DNA of 57,351 bases from JACDAV01 sp036556145 (GCA_036556145.1 DATBKB010000023.1:1-57351), one strand, 5' to 3'; positions 1-8,690 are shown, counted from the first letter of the stretch. Translations and numbers: made by a program. Notes: generated from the sequence alone by a model not told the origin.

Positions 1-481
1 GGCCGAAGAGGCGGCCCTTGCGCAAGACGAAGCCGGTCGCCCGGTCGGTCCGCGGGTCAATGAGGACGAGGTCGAGCGTGCCGACGTCGCCGTCGGTGGC
101 GACGACGCGCTGCCCGGCCCGCAGCGGCCGGCCGCCGGCCATGGCGCCCAGCTGGCCCGAGGAGGCCGTCCGCAGGAGCCCCGGGCGCTCGAGCGAGGCG
201 CCCACTTCCCCACCGTCCGGCTGCGCCGGCGGGAGGTGCACGACCTCGACTGGCCCGAGCGAGACCCGCACCCGCTCGGTGTCCGCCGACTCGACCGCGT
301 CGATCGGCACCGCGACGGAGTACGGCAGCACGTCCGAGCTGCCGACGACGATCGCCGCGACCTCGCCCCCGCCGGGCCGGTACACGATTCGCTCGACCAC
401 GCCGACGTACTCACCGGCGGCGTACACCGGGGCGCCGGTGCGGATCTCGAGCCGCTCCGTCAGTGCCACACGATCGACCAA
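1..481 (-). CDS. PRC-barrel domain protein (3' end cut by window edge)
   Basis: The minus strand is open from a TTG at 481 to the left edge, giving about 160 residues with no stop. The translation begins LVDRVALTERLEIRTGAPVY and has two PRC-barrel-like segments. The first, about residues 10-60, contains APVYAAGEYVGVVERIVY. The second, about 125-160, contains DGDVGTLDLVLIDPRTDRAT followed by GFVLRKGRLFG. PRC barrels are small beta domains that bind RNA, protein or photosystem partners; the partner here is unknown. The TTG was chosen because GGAG lies 7 bases upstream; GTG at 469 is the alternative. A hairpin at 509-535 separates the gene from the BON gene. The protein is truncated, so its total length is not known. 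Confidence 0.7.
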   Translation of the reverse strand, partial: MVDRVALTERLEIRTGAPVYAAGEYVGVVERIVYRPGGGEVAAIVVGSSDVLPYSVAVPIDAVESADTERVRVSLGPVEVVHLPPAQPDGGEVGASLERPGLLRTASSGQLGAMAGGRPLRAGQRVVATDGDVGTLDLVLIDPRTDRATGFVLRKGRLFG

Positions 482-508
482 ATCGTCACTCCCGCTTCGA
501 ATGCGCAA

Positions 509-535
509 GGGACTCCGGCCCGCGGCCGGAGTCCC
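509..535 (-). terminator. Intergenic hairpin after the BON gene
   Basis: A perfect 12-bp inverted repeat (arms 509-520 and 524-535, 3-base loop) lies 36 bases past the BON stop codon and before the PRC-barrel gene. There is no clear U-tract on either side. It fits an end to the stress operon transcript, but terminator function is inferred from position and stem strength only. Confidence 0.55.
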
Positions 536-570
536 TCACACCGTGCAGGCCCGCCTGCCCGGTCGTCCGC

Positions 571-1242
571 CTACAACGAGACGACGATCCGGTTCTCGAC
601 CGTGGCGACGCCCGGCGCGGACCAGGCGACCCGTTCCGCCTCCTGCTTCTCGGCCCACGCCCGGACGGTCCCGGAAAGGATCACCTTGTCGCCACGGACC
701 TCGACGTTGATGCGCTTCGCATCGAGCTCGGCGCTGCGGACGAGGGCGTCCTCGATCTGCTTCTTCATCTCCTCGGCCGAGGGCCGCTGGACCGGCTTCA
801 CGGTGATGAGGTTGCTGACGCCGCGGACGCCGGCGATCCGGCGGACGACGCGCTCGGCATCGGCCCGCTGAAAGCCCCAATTGACCTCGCCCTTCAGCGT
901 CACCCAGCCCTTCGAGACGGTGACCTCGATCCTGTCCGGGTCGAGGTTTGCGTCCCACTCGAGGGCCCGTGCGGCGGCCGCGGCAATGTCCGCGTCGGTG
1001 CGCTCGGCCGAGGCGGGCAACCGGACCTCGATGTCGTTGGCCACCGCCTTGACGCCGCGGACGCGGTGTGCCGCTTCCTCTGCCGCCCAGCGCTTGAGAT
1101 AGCTGTCGACCCAGCCGGTGAGCGTGACGACGCCGTCCTTGACGGCCACGCCGACCTCGTTCGGCTGGAGCATCGCGTCGAACTTCAGCTCGCGCAGGAC
1201 CTCCTGCTGGATCTCCTCGTCCGTCCGTACCGCGATGGCCAT
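571..1242 (-). CDS. Triple BON-domain protein
   Basis: This 223-residue protein is made of three consecutive BON domains, at about residues 5-75, 80-150 and 155-223. Each shows the family pattern of an acidic or amphipathic helix, then a V-x-V-x-x-G-x-V-x-L-x-G strand, as in VAVKDGVVTLTGWV, VTVSKGWVTLKGEV and VEVRGDKVILSGTV. BON domains bind phospholipid or envelope components (OsmY family), but no signal peptide is visible, so this copy is probably cytosolic or membrane-associated. The ATG at 1242 has GGAGG six bases upstream; an adjacent in-frame TTG at 1245 is less likely. The gene is last in the Hsp20-protease-GrpE-DnaK series, 26 bases below dnaK, suggesting a stress-related role. Confidence 0.88.
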   Translation of the reverse strand: MAIAVRTDEEIQQEVLRELKFDAMLQPNEVGVAVKDGVVTLTGWVDSYLKRWAAEEAAHRVRGVKAVANDIEVRLPASAERTDADIAAAAARALEWDANLDPDRIEVTVSKGWVTLKGEVNWGFQRADAERVVRRIAGVRGVSNLITVKPVQRPSAEEMKKQIEDALVRSAELDAKRINVEVRGDKVILSGTVRAWAEKQEAERVAWSAPGVATVENRIVVSL

Positions 1243-1268
1243 CAACGGCCTCCTTCCTGTGCTTCGGG

Positions 1269-3179
1269 TCAGACTTCCCGGTATTCGCCTTCGACAGTCC
1301 CCGGCGGCGTCTCGCCGCGTCCGTCAGCGCTGCCCGGACCCCGCTGACCGCCGCCGGCGGCCGCCCCGACCGGCTCGCGGGCCTCGGTCTCGACCCTCGA
1401 GAGGACGCGCTCCAGCGCCTCGACACCGGAGCGGATTGCGCTCGAGTCGTTCCGCTCGATCGCCTGGCGGACCTCCTGGGCCCGATTCTCGATCTCGAGC
1501 TTCAGCTCGCTGGGGATCCGGTCGCCCGCTTCCTGCAGGACGCGTTCGGCGGAGTAGGCCATGTTGTCGGCCCGGTTCCGCAGCTCGGCCTCCTCGCGCC
1601 GTCGGGTGTCCTCGGCAGCGTGCTGCTCGGCCGCCTTGATCATCCGCTGGATCTCGGCCTCGGACAGGCCGCTCGTCGGCTGGATCTCGACCTTCTGCTC
1701 CTTGCCGGTCGCCTTGTCGCGCGCGGAGACATGGAGGATCCCGTTCGCGTCAATGTCGAAGGTCACCTCGATCTGGGGCACGCCGCGTGGCGCCGGCTGG
1801 ATGCCGTCGAGGACGAAGCGGCCGAGGCTCTTGTTCTCCGAGGCCAGCGGTCGCTCGCCCTGGAGGACGTGGATCTCGACCTGCTGCTGGTTGTCATCGG
1901 CAGTCGAGAAGATCTCGGTGCGGCGGGCCGGGATCGTCGTGTTGCGCGGGATGAGGACGGTCATCACGCCGCCCTTCGTCTCGACCCCGAGCGAGAGCGG
2001 GGTGACGTCCAGAAGGAGCACGTCCCGGACGTCACCTTTGAGCACTCCGGCCTGGATCGCCGCACCGACCGCCACGACCTCGTCCGGGTTGACGCCCTTG
2101 TGCGGCTCCTTGCCGTTGAAGAGCTTGCGAACGAGCTCCTGGACGGCCGGCATCCGCGTCTGCCCGCCGACGAGCACGACCTCGTCGACCTCGGCGGCGG
2201 CGACCTTGGCGTCGGCGAGCGCCTGCTCGACGGGACCCCGGGTGCGCTCGATGAGGTCCCTCGTCAACTGCTCGAGCTTCGAGCGCGTGAGCGTCATCTG
2301 GAGGTGGATCGGGCCGGACGCGTTGGCGCTGATGAACGGCAGGTTGATCTCGGTCGACTGCGTCGTCGAGAGCTCGATCTTCGCCTTCTCGGCCGCCTCG
2401 CGGATCCGCTGCAGCGCGACACGGTCCTGGCTCAGGTCGATGGCCTGGTCCTTGCGGAACTCGGCGATGATCCAGTCCATCACCGCCCGGTCGAAGTCGT
2501 CGCCGCCGAGGAACGTGTCGCCGTTGGTGGCGAGGACCTCGATGACGCCTTCGCCGACGCGGAGGATCGAGATGTCGAACGTGCCCCCGCCGAGGTCGTA
2601 GACGGCGATGACCTCGTCCCGGCCGGCCTTGTCGAGCCCATAGGCGAGCGAGGCCGCCGTCGGCTCGTTGACGATCCGCAGGACCTCGAGCCCGGCGATC
2701 TGGCCGGCGTCCTTCGTGGCCTGGCGCTGGGCGTCGTTGAAATAGGCGGGGACGGTGATGACAGCCTGGTTGACCTTGTCGCCGAGCTTCGCCTCGGCAT
2801 CGGCGCGGAGCTTCTGGAGGATCATCGCCGAGATCTCGGGCGGCGAGTACGTCTTGCCACCCATGACCACCGCGACGTCACCGTTGGGGGCGCGGGTGAC
2901 CTTGTAGGGCACCCGCTTGATCGCCTCCTGGACCACCGGGTCATCGAACTTGCGGCCCATGAACCGCTTGATCGAGAAGATCGTGTTCTCGGGATTCGTC
3001 ACGGCCTGGCGGCGGGCGATCGTGCCGACGAGCCGCTGGCCCGTCTTCGGATCGATCGCGACGACCGATGGTGTGACGCGGCTGCCCTCGGCGTTTTCGA
3101 GGACGGTCGGCTGGCCCGCTTCGAGGACGGCCATGGCCGAGTTGGTCGTCCCGAGATCGATTCCGATGACCTTCGGCAT
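1269..3179 (-). CDS. dnaK: Molecular chaperone DnaK (Hsp70)
   Basis: This 636-residue Hsp70 has the normal family length. The ATPase domain starts with VIGIDLGTTNSAMAVLEAG and contains the phosphate-2 signature VYDLGGGTFDISIL near residue 195 and VVLVGGQTRMPAVQ near 330. The substrate-binding domain begins around residue 385 with LLLDVTPLSLGVETKGG, and the helical lid ends in a G/P-rich tail EGEYREV. DnaK binds exposed hydrophobic segments and releases them in an ATP cycle driven by GrpE and a J-protein. The start lies three bases after the grpE stop codon, so the two are co-translated. No dnaJ follows; a triple-BON gene takes that position. Confidence 0.98.
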   Translation of the reverse strand: MPKVIGIDLGTTNSAMAVLEAGQPTVLENAEGSRVTPSVVAIDPKTGQRLVGTIARRQAVTNPENTIFSIKRFMGRKFDDPVVQEAIKRVPYKVTRAPNGDVAVVMGGKTYSPPEISAMILQKLRADAEAKLGDKVNQAVITVPAYFNDAQRQATKDAGQIAGLEVLRIVNEPTAASLAYGLDKAGRDEVIAVYDLGGGTFDISILRVGEGVIEVLATNGDTFLGGDDFDRAVMDWIIAEFRKDQAIDLSQDRVALQRIREAAEKAKIELSTTQSTEINLPFISANASGPIHLQMTLTRSKLEQLTRDLIERTRGPVEQALADAKVAAAEVDEVVLVGGQTRMPAVQELVRKLFNGKEPHKGVNPDEVVAVGAAIQAGVLKGDVRDVLLLDVTPLSLGVETKGGVMTVLIPRNTTIPARRTEIFSTADDNQQQVEIHVLQGERPLASENKSLGRFVLDGIQPAPRGVPQIEVTFDIDANGILHVSARDKATGKEQKVEIQPTSGLSEAEIQRMIKAAEQHAAEDTRRREEAELRNRADNMAYSAERVLQEAGDRIPSELKLEIENRAQEVRQAIERNDSSAIRSGVEALERVLSRVETEAREPVGAAAGGGQRGPGSADGRGETPPGTVEGEYREV

Positions 3180-3182
3180 GGG

Positions 3183-3701
3183 TCAGCCTCCAGTGGGTTC
3201 GGTGGATGCTGGTGGAGAGTCCGGCGGCTCGCCGCCGCGGGGCACGGGCCCGCGGACGACGACCTGGGCGGGTCGGAGCAGGCGGCCACGGGCCGCGTAG
3301 CCCGGCCGGATGATCTGGCCGAGCGTCGCCTCGGCGGCGTGCGGGTCCGGCTCATAGATGACGGCCTCGTGGCGGGTCGGGTCGAACGGCTCACCGACCG
3401 CGCCGACCGGCTCGAGACCGAGCTGCTCCTGGAGATCGCCGAGCCTCGAGCGGGCCAGGCCGACGCCCTGGACCCAGGGATCGTCGGCGAGATGGCTTGG
3501 GACGTCGCCGAGGGCGCGATCGAGATCCTCGATCACCGGCAGCAGCGGCTCGAGGAGCCCGCTCCGAAGGCGATCGACCTCGGCCTCGCGCTCGGCGGAG
3601 ACGCGATGGCGGAAGTTGCGGAAGTCGGCGCGCTCCTGGCGGAGCAGCGACACGAGCTCCTCGACGCCCGGAAGCTCCTCGGTCGCACCGGATCGGCCCA
3701 T
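3183..3701 (-). CDS. grpE: Nucleotide exchange factor GrpE
   Basis: This 172-residue GrpE homologue catalyses ADP release from DnaK. A coiled-coil helix (about residues 15-75, LVSLLRQERADFRNFRHRV and following) precedes the C-terminal beta domain with the conserved PTRHEAVIYEPDP and GYAARGRLLRPAQVVV segments. The N-terminal arm is short, while the C-terminus ends in a Pro/Ser/Thr-rich tail. It sits three bases after the membrane protease gene and three bases before dnaK, placing all three on one transcript. Confidence 0.95.
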   Translation of the reverse strand: MGRSGATEELPGVEELVSLLRQERADFRNFRHRVSAEREAEVDRLRSGLLEPLLPVIEDLDRALGDVPSHLADDPWVQGVGLARSRLGDLQEQLGLEPVGAVGEPFDPTRHEAVIYEPDPHAAEATLGQIIRPGYAARGRLLRPAQVVVRGPVPRGGEPPDSPPASTEPTGG

Positions 3702-3704
3702 CTC

Positions 3705-4556
3705 TCAGCCCTCCCCCGCCGCGCCGCGCTCGGCGCGGCGTTCCGGCGGGCCGTACGGCAGGTCGATGTACTCGACCGACGGCCGGCGCTGGGCGGTCTG
3801 TGGGTAGAGATGCATGAGCTCGAAGACGGTCGCCGGCATGTCCGTCCCGACCGTCAGCCCCAGCTGTCGGGCCTCGTCGACGGTGATCGGGTAGTCGTGC
3901 GTCCATTGGCCGCAGCTCAGCTCCTCCGCGAGCCGATCGGCCCGATCGGCCGGCAACCGGTCGCCGAGGAGACCGCGGACCGTTCGCCGGACCTGGCGGA
4001 GCGCCTTCTGGGCAACGTCTGCCTGGATGAGGGTCTCGTCGCGCACCCGGGCGACCGGCTTGCTCTCCATGACCTTGACGATCGAGGCGGCGGGGGACGA
4101 CCCGAGCTGGGGATCGACCGGCCCGAGGACGGCGTTCTCACCCATGACGATCTCGTCGGCGGCGAGCGCGATGAGCGTGCCGCCGCTCATCGCGTAGTGC
4201 GGGACGAAGACCGTCACCCGCGCCTTGTGACGCTGCAGCGCGTGGGCGATCTGGGATGCCGCGAGGACGAGCCCGCCGGGCGTGTGGAGGACCAGGTCGA
4301 TGGGGCGCTGCGGGTCAGTCAGCTGGATGGCCCGCAACAGTCGCTCCGAATCCTCGATGTCGATGTAGCGGGCGATCGGAAAGCCGAGGAAGCTCATCGT
4401 CTCCTGGCGGTGGATGAGGCCGATCGCCCGGCTGTGCCGCTCCTCCTCGAGCTTGCGGAACGCACGCACGCGCTGCGCCTCGAGGAGCCGCTGCCGGATC
4501 ACCGGCTGGAGCGAGGAGAGGATCAGGAAGATCCAGAGAAAGTCGATTGGTGACAT
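3705..4556 (-). CDS. Membrane-anchored SDH/ClpP-fold serine protease
   Basis: This 283-residue protein belongs to the SDH (serine dehydrogenase proteinase)/SppA-like branch of the ClpP-crotonase fold. A hydrophobic N-terminal segment (about residues 4-18, IDFLWIFLILSSLQPVI) anchors it to the membrane. The core has the LVLHTPGGLVLAASQIAHAL oxyanion-turn motif and the nucleophile motif YAMSGGTLIALAADEIVM, with the likely catalytic Ser near residue 145; a Lys or Asp partner would follow near VLGPVDPQLG. Placement between hsp20 and grpE-dnaK suggests membrane protein quality control under stress. That role is inferred from context. No clear ribosome-binding site precedes the ATG. Confidence 0.85.
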   Translation of the reverse strand: MSPIDFLWIFLILSSLQPVIRQRLLEAQRVRAFRKLEEERHSRAIGLIHRQETMSFLGFPIARYIDIEDSERLLRAIQLTDPQRPIDLVLHTPGGLVLAASQIAHALQRHKARVTVFVPHYAMSGGTLIALAADEIVMGENAVLGPVDPQLGSSPAASIVKVMESKPVARVRDETLIQADVAQKALRQVRRTVRGLLGDRLPADRADRLAEELSCGQWTHDYPITVDEARQLGLTVGTDMPATVFELMHLYPQTAQRRPSVEYIDLPYGPPERRAERGAAGEG

Positions 4557-4608
4557 GGGGAGGCGTCCGTCGGCCGGCGCTCGTGAACGCGAGCGCCGGC
4601 CCGGGGGA

Positions 4609-5160
4609 CTACTTCCTGGAGCTCTCGGCCTGACCGCCGGACGGCGTTCCGCCCTTCGCCCTCGCGGCCGCGTCCTGGCGATCGGCCGAGGTGCCGCCGC
4701 CGTTTCGGCTGCCGGCGCTCGCCCGGCCGTCGCCGGCTACCTCGATTCGCCGAGCCCGGTTCTGGGCGGCCTTCGGCAGCTCGATCGTCAGCTGCCCGTT
4801 TCGGAAGCTCGTCGTGATGGCGTCCACGTCGACCATGCCGGGCAGCGCGACCGCCCGCATGAACTGGCCCTGGCGGCGCTCGCGGAGCAGGTAGTTGCCG
4901 TCCTTCTCCTCGCGCTCCTCGTTCATCTGGCCGCGAATCGTCAGCGTGCGGCCCTCGATGAGGATCTCGAGGTTCTTCGGGTCGATGCCGGGCACATCCA
5001 TGTCGACGACGTAGGCATCGTCGGTCTCGCGGACGTCGATCGGCGGGGCCAGGTCGGTCAGCCCTCCGTCGAACTGGACGAACGGCCAGTCGCCCATCAG
5101 TCGCTCGATCGCGTTGCGGAGAGGGACGACGTTTCGATCGGGGCGTCGGGTCAGGGTCAT
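4609..5160 (-). CDS. Hsp20 / alpha-crystallin small heat-shock protein
   Basis: This 183-residue small heat-shock protein prevents aggregation of unfolding proteins and hands them to DnaK. The alpha-crystallin domain spans about residues 45-140. It starts with DVRETDDAYVVDMDVPGIDP and ends with the conserved strand FRNGQLTIELPKA. The C-terminal tail is Gly/Ser-rich and does not show a clear I-x-I motif. AGGAGG seven bases upstream selects the ATG at 5160 over the adjacent GTG at 5163. It is the first gene of the minus-strand stress operon. A second Hsp20 at 15.1-15.6 kb has a similar N-terminus (MTLTRRP against MTLMRRP). Confidence 0.93.
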   Translation of the reverse strand: MTLTRRPDRNVVPLRNAIERLMGDWPFVQFDGGLTDLAPPIDVRETDDAYVVDMDVPGIDPKNLEILIEGRTLTIRGQMNEEREEKDGNYLLRERRQGQFMRAVALPGMVDVDAITTSFRNGQLTIELPKAAQNRARRIEVAGDGRASAGSRNGGGTSADRQDAAARAKGGTPSGGQAESSRK

Positions 5161-5435
5161 CACGTCACCTCCTGGGGCGCGGCCCCGACCGGATGTGGCC
5201 GTCCACGCCTGTTCGCTTTCGCCTGCCGGAAACCGTCGCAGGGACGCGAGACCGGTGCAGTGGTCTCTGCTACGCGATGGGTCAGCGGAGGCCGGTGCCG
5301 TGTAGCCCGCGGTACGCGCTCGCCGTGCCGCGCCGGCGCCGCGTAGCGGGTGCTGCGGCGCAGGCGTGGCGCCTTCGGCGACGTTGCTTGCTGCCGGGTC
5401 GCGCCGGCACCCGACCCGCGCAAAGGAGGGCGGAG
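5161..5435. promoter_or_regulatory. Divergent promoter region between stress operon and HdeD gene
   Basis: This 275-base region separates divergent starts and must hold promoters for both sides. Visible elements are a perfect 6-bp inverted repeat GAGACC-N8-GGTCTC at 5248-5267 and an inverted pair GCTACGC (5269-5275) / GCGTAGC (5341-5347). No CIRCE (TTAGCACTC-N9-GAGTGCTAA) and no HAIR element (CTTGAGT-N7-ACTCAAG) is present, so HrcA or HspR control is not supported. Which repeat is an operator is unknown. Confidence 0.4.
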
Positions 5436-6002
5436 ATGAGCGAACGATACGCGCGGAACTGGTGGATGATCGGCCTGCGGGGCCTGCTCGCGATCGTATT
5501 CGGGCTCGTGGCGATCTACCTGCCCGACATCACGCTCCGGGCGCTCATCCTGCTCTTCGGTGCGTTCGCCATCGTCGACGGCGCGCTCAACCTGGGGGCC
5601 GGGCTCCGGGGTGACGGGGGGCAGCCCGACTGGTGGGCGATCGTCGCGGGACTCGCGGGAATCGCGATCGGCGTGGCGGCCGCGCTCCTGCCCGAGCTCA
5701 CGGCGGTCGCCCTGCTGATCGTCATCGGCTCGTGGGCGCTCCTGCTCGGAATCATTGAAGTGGTGGCGGCCATCCGGCTGCGGGACCGGATCCAGGGCGA
5801 GCTGCTTCTCGCCCTGGACGGCCTGGTCTCGATCGCCTTCGGGCTGTTCGTCATCGTCGCGCCCGGCGCCGGGGCGCTCGCCCTCGTCTGGCTCATCGGC
5901 GCGTTCGCGATCGCATCGGGCATCCTGCTGCTCGCCGTGGCGGTGCGCCTGTACCAGCGCCAGCGCGAGGCCGCCGACAGGGGGCATGCCGCCACCGGCT
6001 GA
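5436..6002 (+). CDS. HdeD family (DUF308) membrane protein
   Basis: This 188-residue integral membrane protein has six hydrophobic helices in three pairs, the HdeD/DUF308 layout. Typical segments are WWMIGLRGLLAIVFGLVAIY at the N-terminus, the central ALLIVIGSWALLLGIIEVVA, and GLVSIAFGLFVIVAPGAGAL later on. Each repeat has the Arg-Gly pattern of the family. HdeD is linked to acid resistance in E. coli, but most homologues have no known function. The ATG at 5436 has AAGGAGGG about 8 bases upstream. It is divergent from the Hsp20-DnaK operon, which may share its promoter region, consistent with an envelope stress role. Confidence 0.88.
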   Translation: MSERYARNWWMIGLRGLLAIVFGLVAIYLPDITLRALILLFGAFAIVDGALNLGAGLRGDGGQPDWWAIVAGLAGIAIGVAAALLPELTAVALLIVIGSWALLLGIIEVVAAIRLRDRIQGELLLALDGLVSIAFGLFVIVAPGAGALALVWLIGAFAIASGILLLAVAVRLYQRQREAADRGHAATG

Positions 6003-6144
6003 GCCACACCTCTGAATCCGGTCACAGGCCGGGCCGTTAGGTGTTTGCAACGTTGTTCGCCGCCGTCGTCCGCTGGAGTTGCGACGCCTGCGCGCAGGAT
6101 TCGACCGAGCGCGCCAACGCATCGACCCGCACGGGCGACCCTCC

Positions 6145-7413
6145 ATGCTGCTGTCGCATCCCAGGGACGACGGTCTGTTCGAGCAGATCGCCGCCAACCA
6201 GACGCGGGTCATCGACTCCGGCGCGCGCACCGTCCGCGCCGCGAGACGGGTCATCCGCCGGTGCTATCCCAGGGCCGACCTCTACCGGCAGACAGGCGTG
6301 CTCCTCGACGGCCGCCCGACGACCGTCTGGTTCGCCTACCGCGACGGCCGGCTCAGCCCCGCGCTGCCGACGAGCGAGTGGTGGAAGAGCGACGCGGGGG
6401 CGACCGCCAATCTCGATGGTTCCGGCGCATTGACCCGGGCCAGCCCCGAGTTCCGGACGCTCGTCGGCCTGCCTCCGGTGGTCAGCGGCGGCGAGGGCCT
6501 CGACGACCGGATCGGCCCCGACATCTGCCGCGAGCTGCGCCGGAGCGCGCGCGCGCTCGCCGGCCGGCGCGACGTCACGGGGGCGATCGAGCTGCGTCTC
6601 CCGTGGGGTCACCGGCGAACGGTCGAATTCCACGCCGGACGCCTCGCGTCGGGTGACTACACGCTGGTTCTCCGCTCCCTCGAGGATCGCGACGATGCGA
6701 TCGCCCGGGCGGCCACCAGCCTGGCACTCGGCGGGGCCTCGCCGGCTCATCGCAAGAAGCTGCTCGGCATGGGGCAGCGCCGGGAGCTGGGACCCGGCGA
6801 CGCGATCGGCGCCGACAGCCGCGCCACCTGGGCGATCCTCGTGCTCGCCGGGCTCATGCGACTCCTCATCCGGGCCGACGGGTCCGAGCCGACCCTGGCC
6901 TACGCCGGCCACGGGTCGCTGCTCGGGTCCCACGTTCTCCCCGGCGACGAGCTCGTGCCCATCGATGTCCAGGCCGTCACCCCGAGCGTCGTGATGCAGC
7001 TGCCGGCCCAGGCGGTCGCGGACCTCATCGAGTCCGACGGCCGCTTCGCCCGCGCGGTCGTCGACCAAGCCCAGGCGCTCTACGGCTCGACGGCGCTGAC
7101 GCTCGCGGCCCGGACCGCGTCGGACCTGCCCGCGCGACTCGCCCGGGAGATCACCCTGCTCGCCGAGTGGCATCCGCCGCGGGGCCTCATCCCGGTGACC
7201 GAGCAGCAGCTCGCCGACGGCGTCGGCAGCATCCGCGAATCGGTCGCCCGAACGCTCGGGACGTTCCGCCGGCGGGGCTGGATCGCGACGACTGGCCGCG
7301 GCTTGCTCGTGCTCGACCAGGTCGCGCTGCGCGTCGCGATGGGCGGAGACGTGGCGCCGCGGCCCGCGCTGCCGGCGCCGGCCGGCTCCTCCGGGGGAGC
7401 GCTCCTCGCCTAG
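6145..7413 (+). CDS. PAS-like/CRP-type transcriptional regulator with a novel N-terminal module
   Basis: The 422-residue protein starts MLLSHPRDDG. Residues 1-85 form a module also found in the PAS protein at 21.8 kb, including CYPRADLYRQ, FAYRDGRLSP and a WW pair. Residues 85-190 look like a degenerate PAS domain. Residues about 200-310 resemble a CRP cyclic-nucleotide-binding barrel (LGMGQRRELGPGDAIGADSR, then AYAGHGSLLGSHVLPGDEL). The C-terminus carries a CRP-type winged helix with TEQQLADGVGSIRESVARTL as helix-turn-helix. This architecture suggests a sensor-regulator whose ligand is unknown. The ATG at 6145 is supported by alignment with the second protein; upstream TTG and GTG codons are possible. 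Its stop overlaps the convergent oxidase stop by four bases. Confidence 0.75.
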   Translation: MLLSHPRDDGLFEQIAANQTRVIDSGARTVRAARRVIRRCYPRADLYRQTGVLLDGRPTTVWFAYRDGRLSPALPTSEWWKSDAGATANLDGSGALTRASPEFRTLVGLPPVVSGGEGLDDRIGPDICRELRRSARALAGRRDVTGAIELRLPWGHRRTVEFHAGRLASGDYTLVLRSLEDRDDAIARAATSLALGGASPAHRKKLLGMGQRRELGPGDAIGADSRATWAILVLAGLMRLLIRADGSEPTLAYAGHGSLLGSHVLPGDELVPIDVQAVTPSVVMQLPAQAVADLIESDGRFARAVVDQAQALYGSTALTLAARTASDLPARLAREITLLAEWHPPRGLIPVTEQQLADGVGSIRESVARTLGTFRRRGWIATTGRGLLVLDQVALRVAMGGDVAPRPALPAPAGSSGGALLA

Positions 7414-8690
7414 CCTGGCCCGGCCCGCCCTGGCCCGTCCTGACGCGCCCGCCCGCCGAACACCAGGCGTTCCGTGAAGTCGTTGCGGCACTTGCCGTCC
7501 GGATCCAGGCGGCCGGTCAACGCGACGAAGTCTGCCAGCCGTTCGTAGCGGGCGGCGACCAGTTCCAGCGGAATCGTGAAGAGCTTTCCCCAGTGCGGGC
7601 GGGGCTCGAATGGCGCGAGCGCGCTCTCGATCTCGGGCAGCAGCTCACGGACCGCGGGTTCGTCCGGCCGCCATGTGAAGTGGATCGTCGCGCTGTCGCG
7701 ACGGTACGCGGGGCTGAGCCACAGGTCGTCCGCGGCGACGGAGCGAATCTCGGAGACCTGGACGAGCGGAGCGAGCCGCGCGCGAAGTCGATCCACGGCG
7801 AGGAACGCCTCGACCGCATGCTCGCGCGCGATGAAGTACTCGCTCTGGAGCTCCGCTCCGGCGCTCGGCGTGTGGTCCATCCGGAAGTGTGGGAGCCTGG
7901 CGTGCCAGGGACCCGGCTCGCCGAGCTGCGGCGTGCAAGCTTGCGCCGGCATGCCGGGGATGGGGTGGAGCTGCCTCGTCGCGCGTCGCGCGCCAAGGAT
8001 CTCACCGGGGGCGTCGATGCGCCCATCCGTGACCCGGCGCTTGAGCCAGAGCTGGTCGATCGACGGGCCACGCCACGTCGGGAAGAAGCTGACGCTGTCG
8101 GCCATCGCCGAGATCTCGGCGTAGTACGCGGCGAAGGACTCGAGCGGCAGGTCCTCGTACACATCCTGCCGCATGACGTACGCCGGCTCGACGCGCAGGT
8201 CGAGCGCCGTGACGACGCCGAGCGCACCGAGGGACACGACGGCCGCGTCGACCTCGTCGCCTTCGACGATTCGCAGCTCGCCGTCCGGGCCGACGATCTC
8301 CAGCCGCGTGACCGCCGTCGACAGGCTGCCGCTGCGATCGCCCGAGCCATGCGTGCCGGTCGCGACGGATCCGGCGACCGACACGTGCGGCAGCGAGGCC
8401 ATGTTGTGGAGGGCGAAGCCGGCCTCGTGCAGCGGCTCGCACAGCTCGCCGTAGCGGACGGCGCCATCGATGCGAACGGTACGCGCGGCGGCGTCGACCT
8501 CGAACCGGCGCGGCATGTCGGCGAGCGACACGAGATCCCCGGTCGTGTCGGCCACGTCGCTGCAGGCATGCCCGGTCCCGAGCGCCCGGATCCGAGGCGA
8601 GCGCCGGACGAGCTCCTGGAGCTCGGCCACCGACCGCGGCCGGTAGACATGGCGGGCGCGATAACGGACGTTGCCGAACCAGTTCTGCAC
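7410..8690 (-). CDS. FAD-linked sugar/alditol oxidase (VAO family)
   Basis: This protein of about 426 residues matches the alditol/xylitol oxidase and sugar-lactone oxidase group, which oxidise a primary alcohol or lactone and reduce O2 to H2O2. The FAD domain starts NWFGNVRYRARHVYRP, and the RALGTGHACSDVADTTGD motif carries the His expected to bind FAD covalently. ASLPHVSVAGSVATGTHGSG is the second FAD contact. The C-terminal ALO domain contains RPHWGKLF, typical of alditol oxidases, and ends near FTERLVFG. GTG at 8690 is preferred because a TATAGT box at 8704-8709 would overlap the alternative GTG at 8705. Substrate is not predictable beyond polyol or sugar acid lactone. Confidence 0.82.
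   Translation of the reverse strand: MQNWFGNVRYRARHVYRPRSVAELQELVRRSPRIRALGTGHACSDVADTTGDLVSLADMPRRFEVDAAARTVRIDGAVRYGELCEPLHEAGFALHNMASLPHVSVAGSVATGTHGSGDRSGSLSTAVTRLEIVGPDGELRIVEGDEVDAAVVSLGALGVVTALDLRVEPAYVMRQDVYEDLPLESFAAYYAEISAMADSVSFFPTWRGPSIDQLWLKRRVTDGRIDAPGEILGARRATRQLHPIPGMPAQACTPQLGEPGPWHARLPHFRMDHTPSAGAELQSEYFIAREHAVEAFLAVDRLRARLAPLVQVSEIRSVAADDLWLSPAYRRDSATIHFTWRPDEPAVRELLPEIESALAPFEPRPHWGKLFTIPLELVAARYERLADFVALTGRLDPDGKCRNDFTERLVFGGRARQDGPGRAGPG

Noticed and set aside
1620..4553. Open plus-strand frame of 977 codons opposite dnaK, grpE and the protease
   Set aside because: It is the antisense shadow of three confident genes; GC-rich DNA lacks stops in that frame. The product is Arg/Asp/Leu-rich with no domain.
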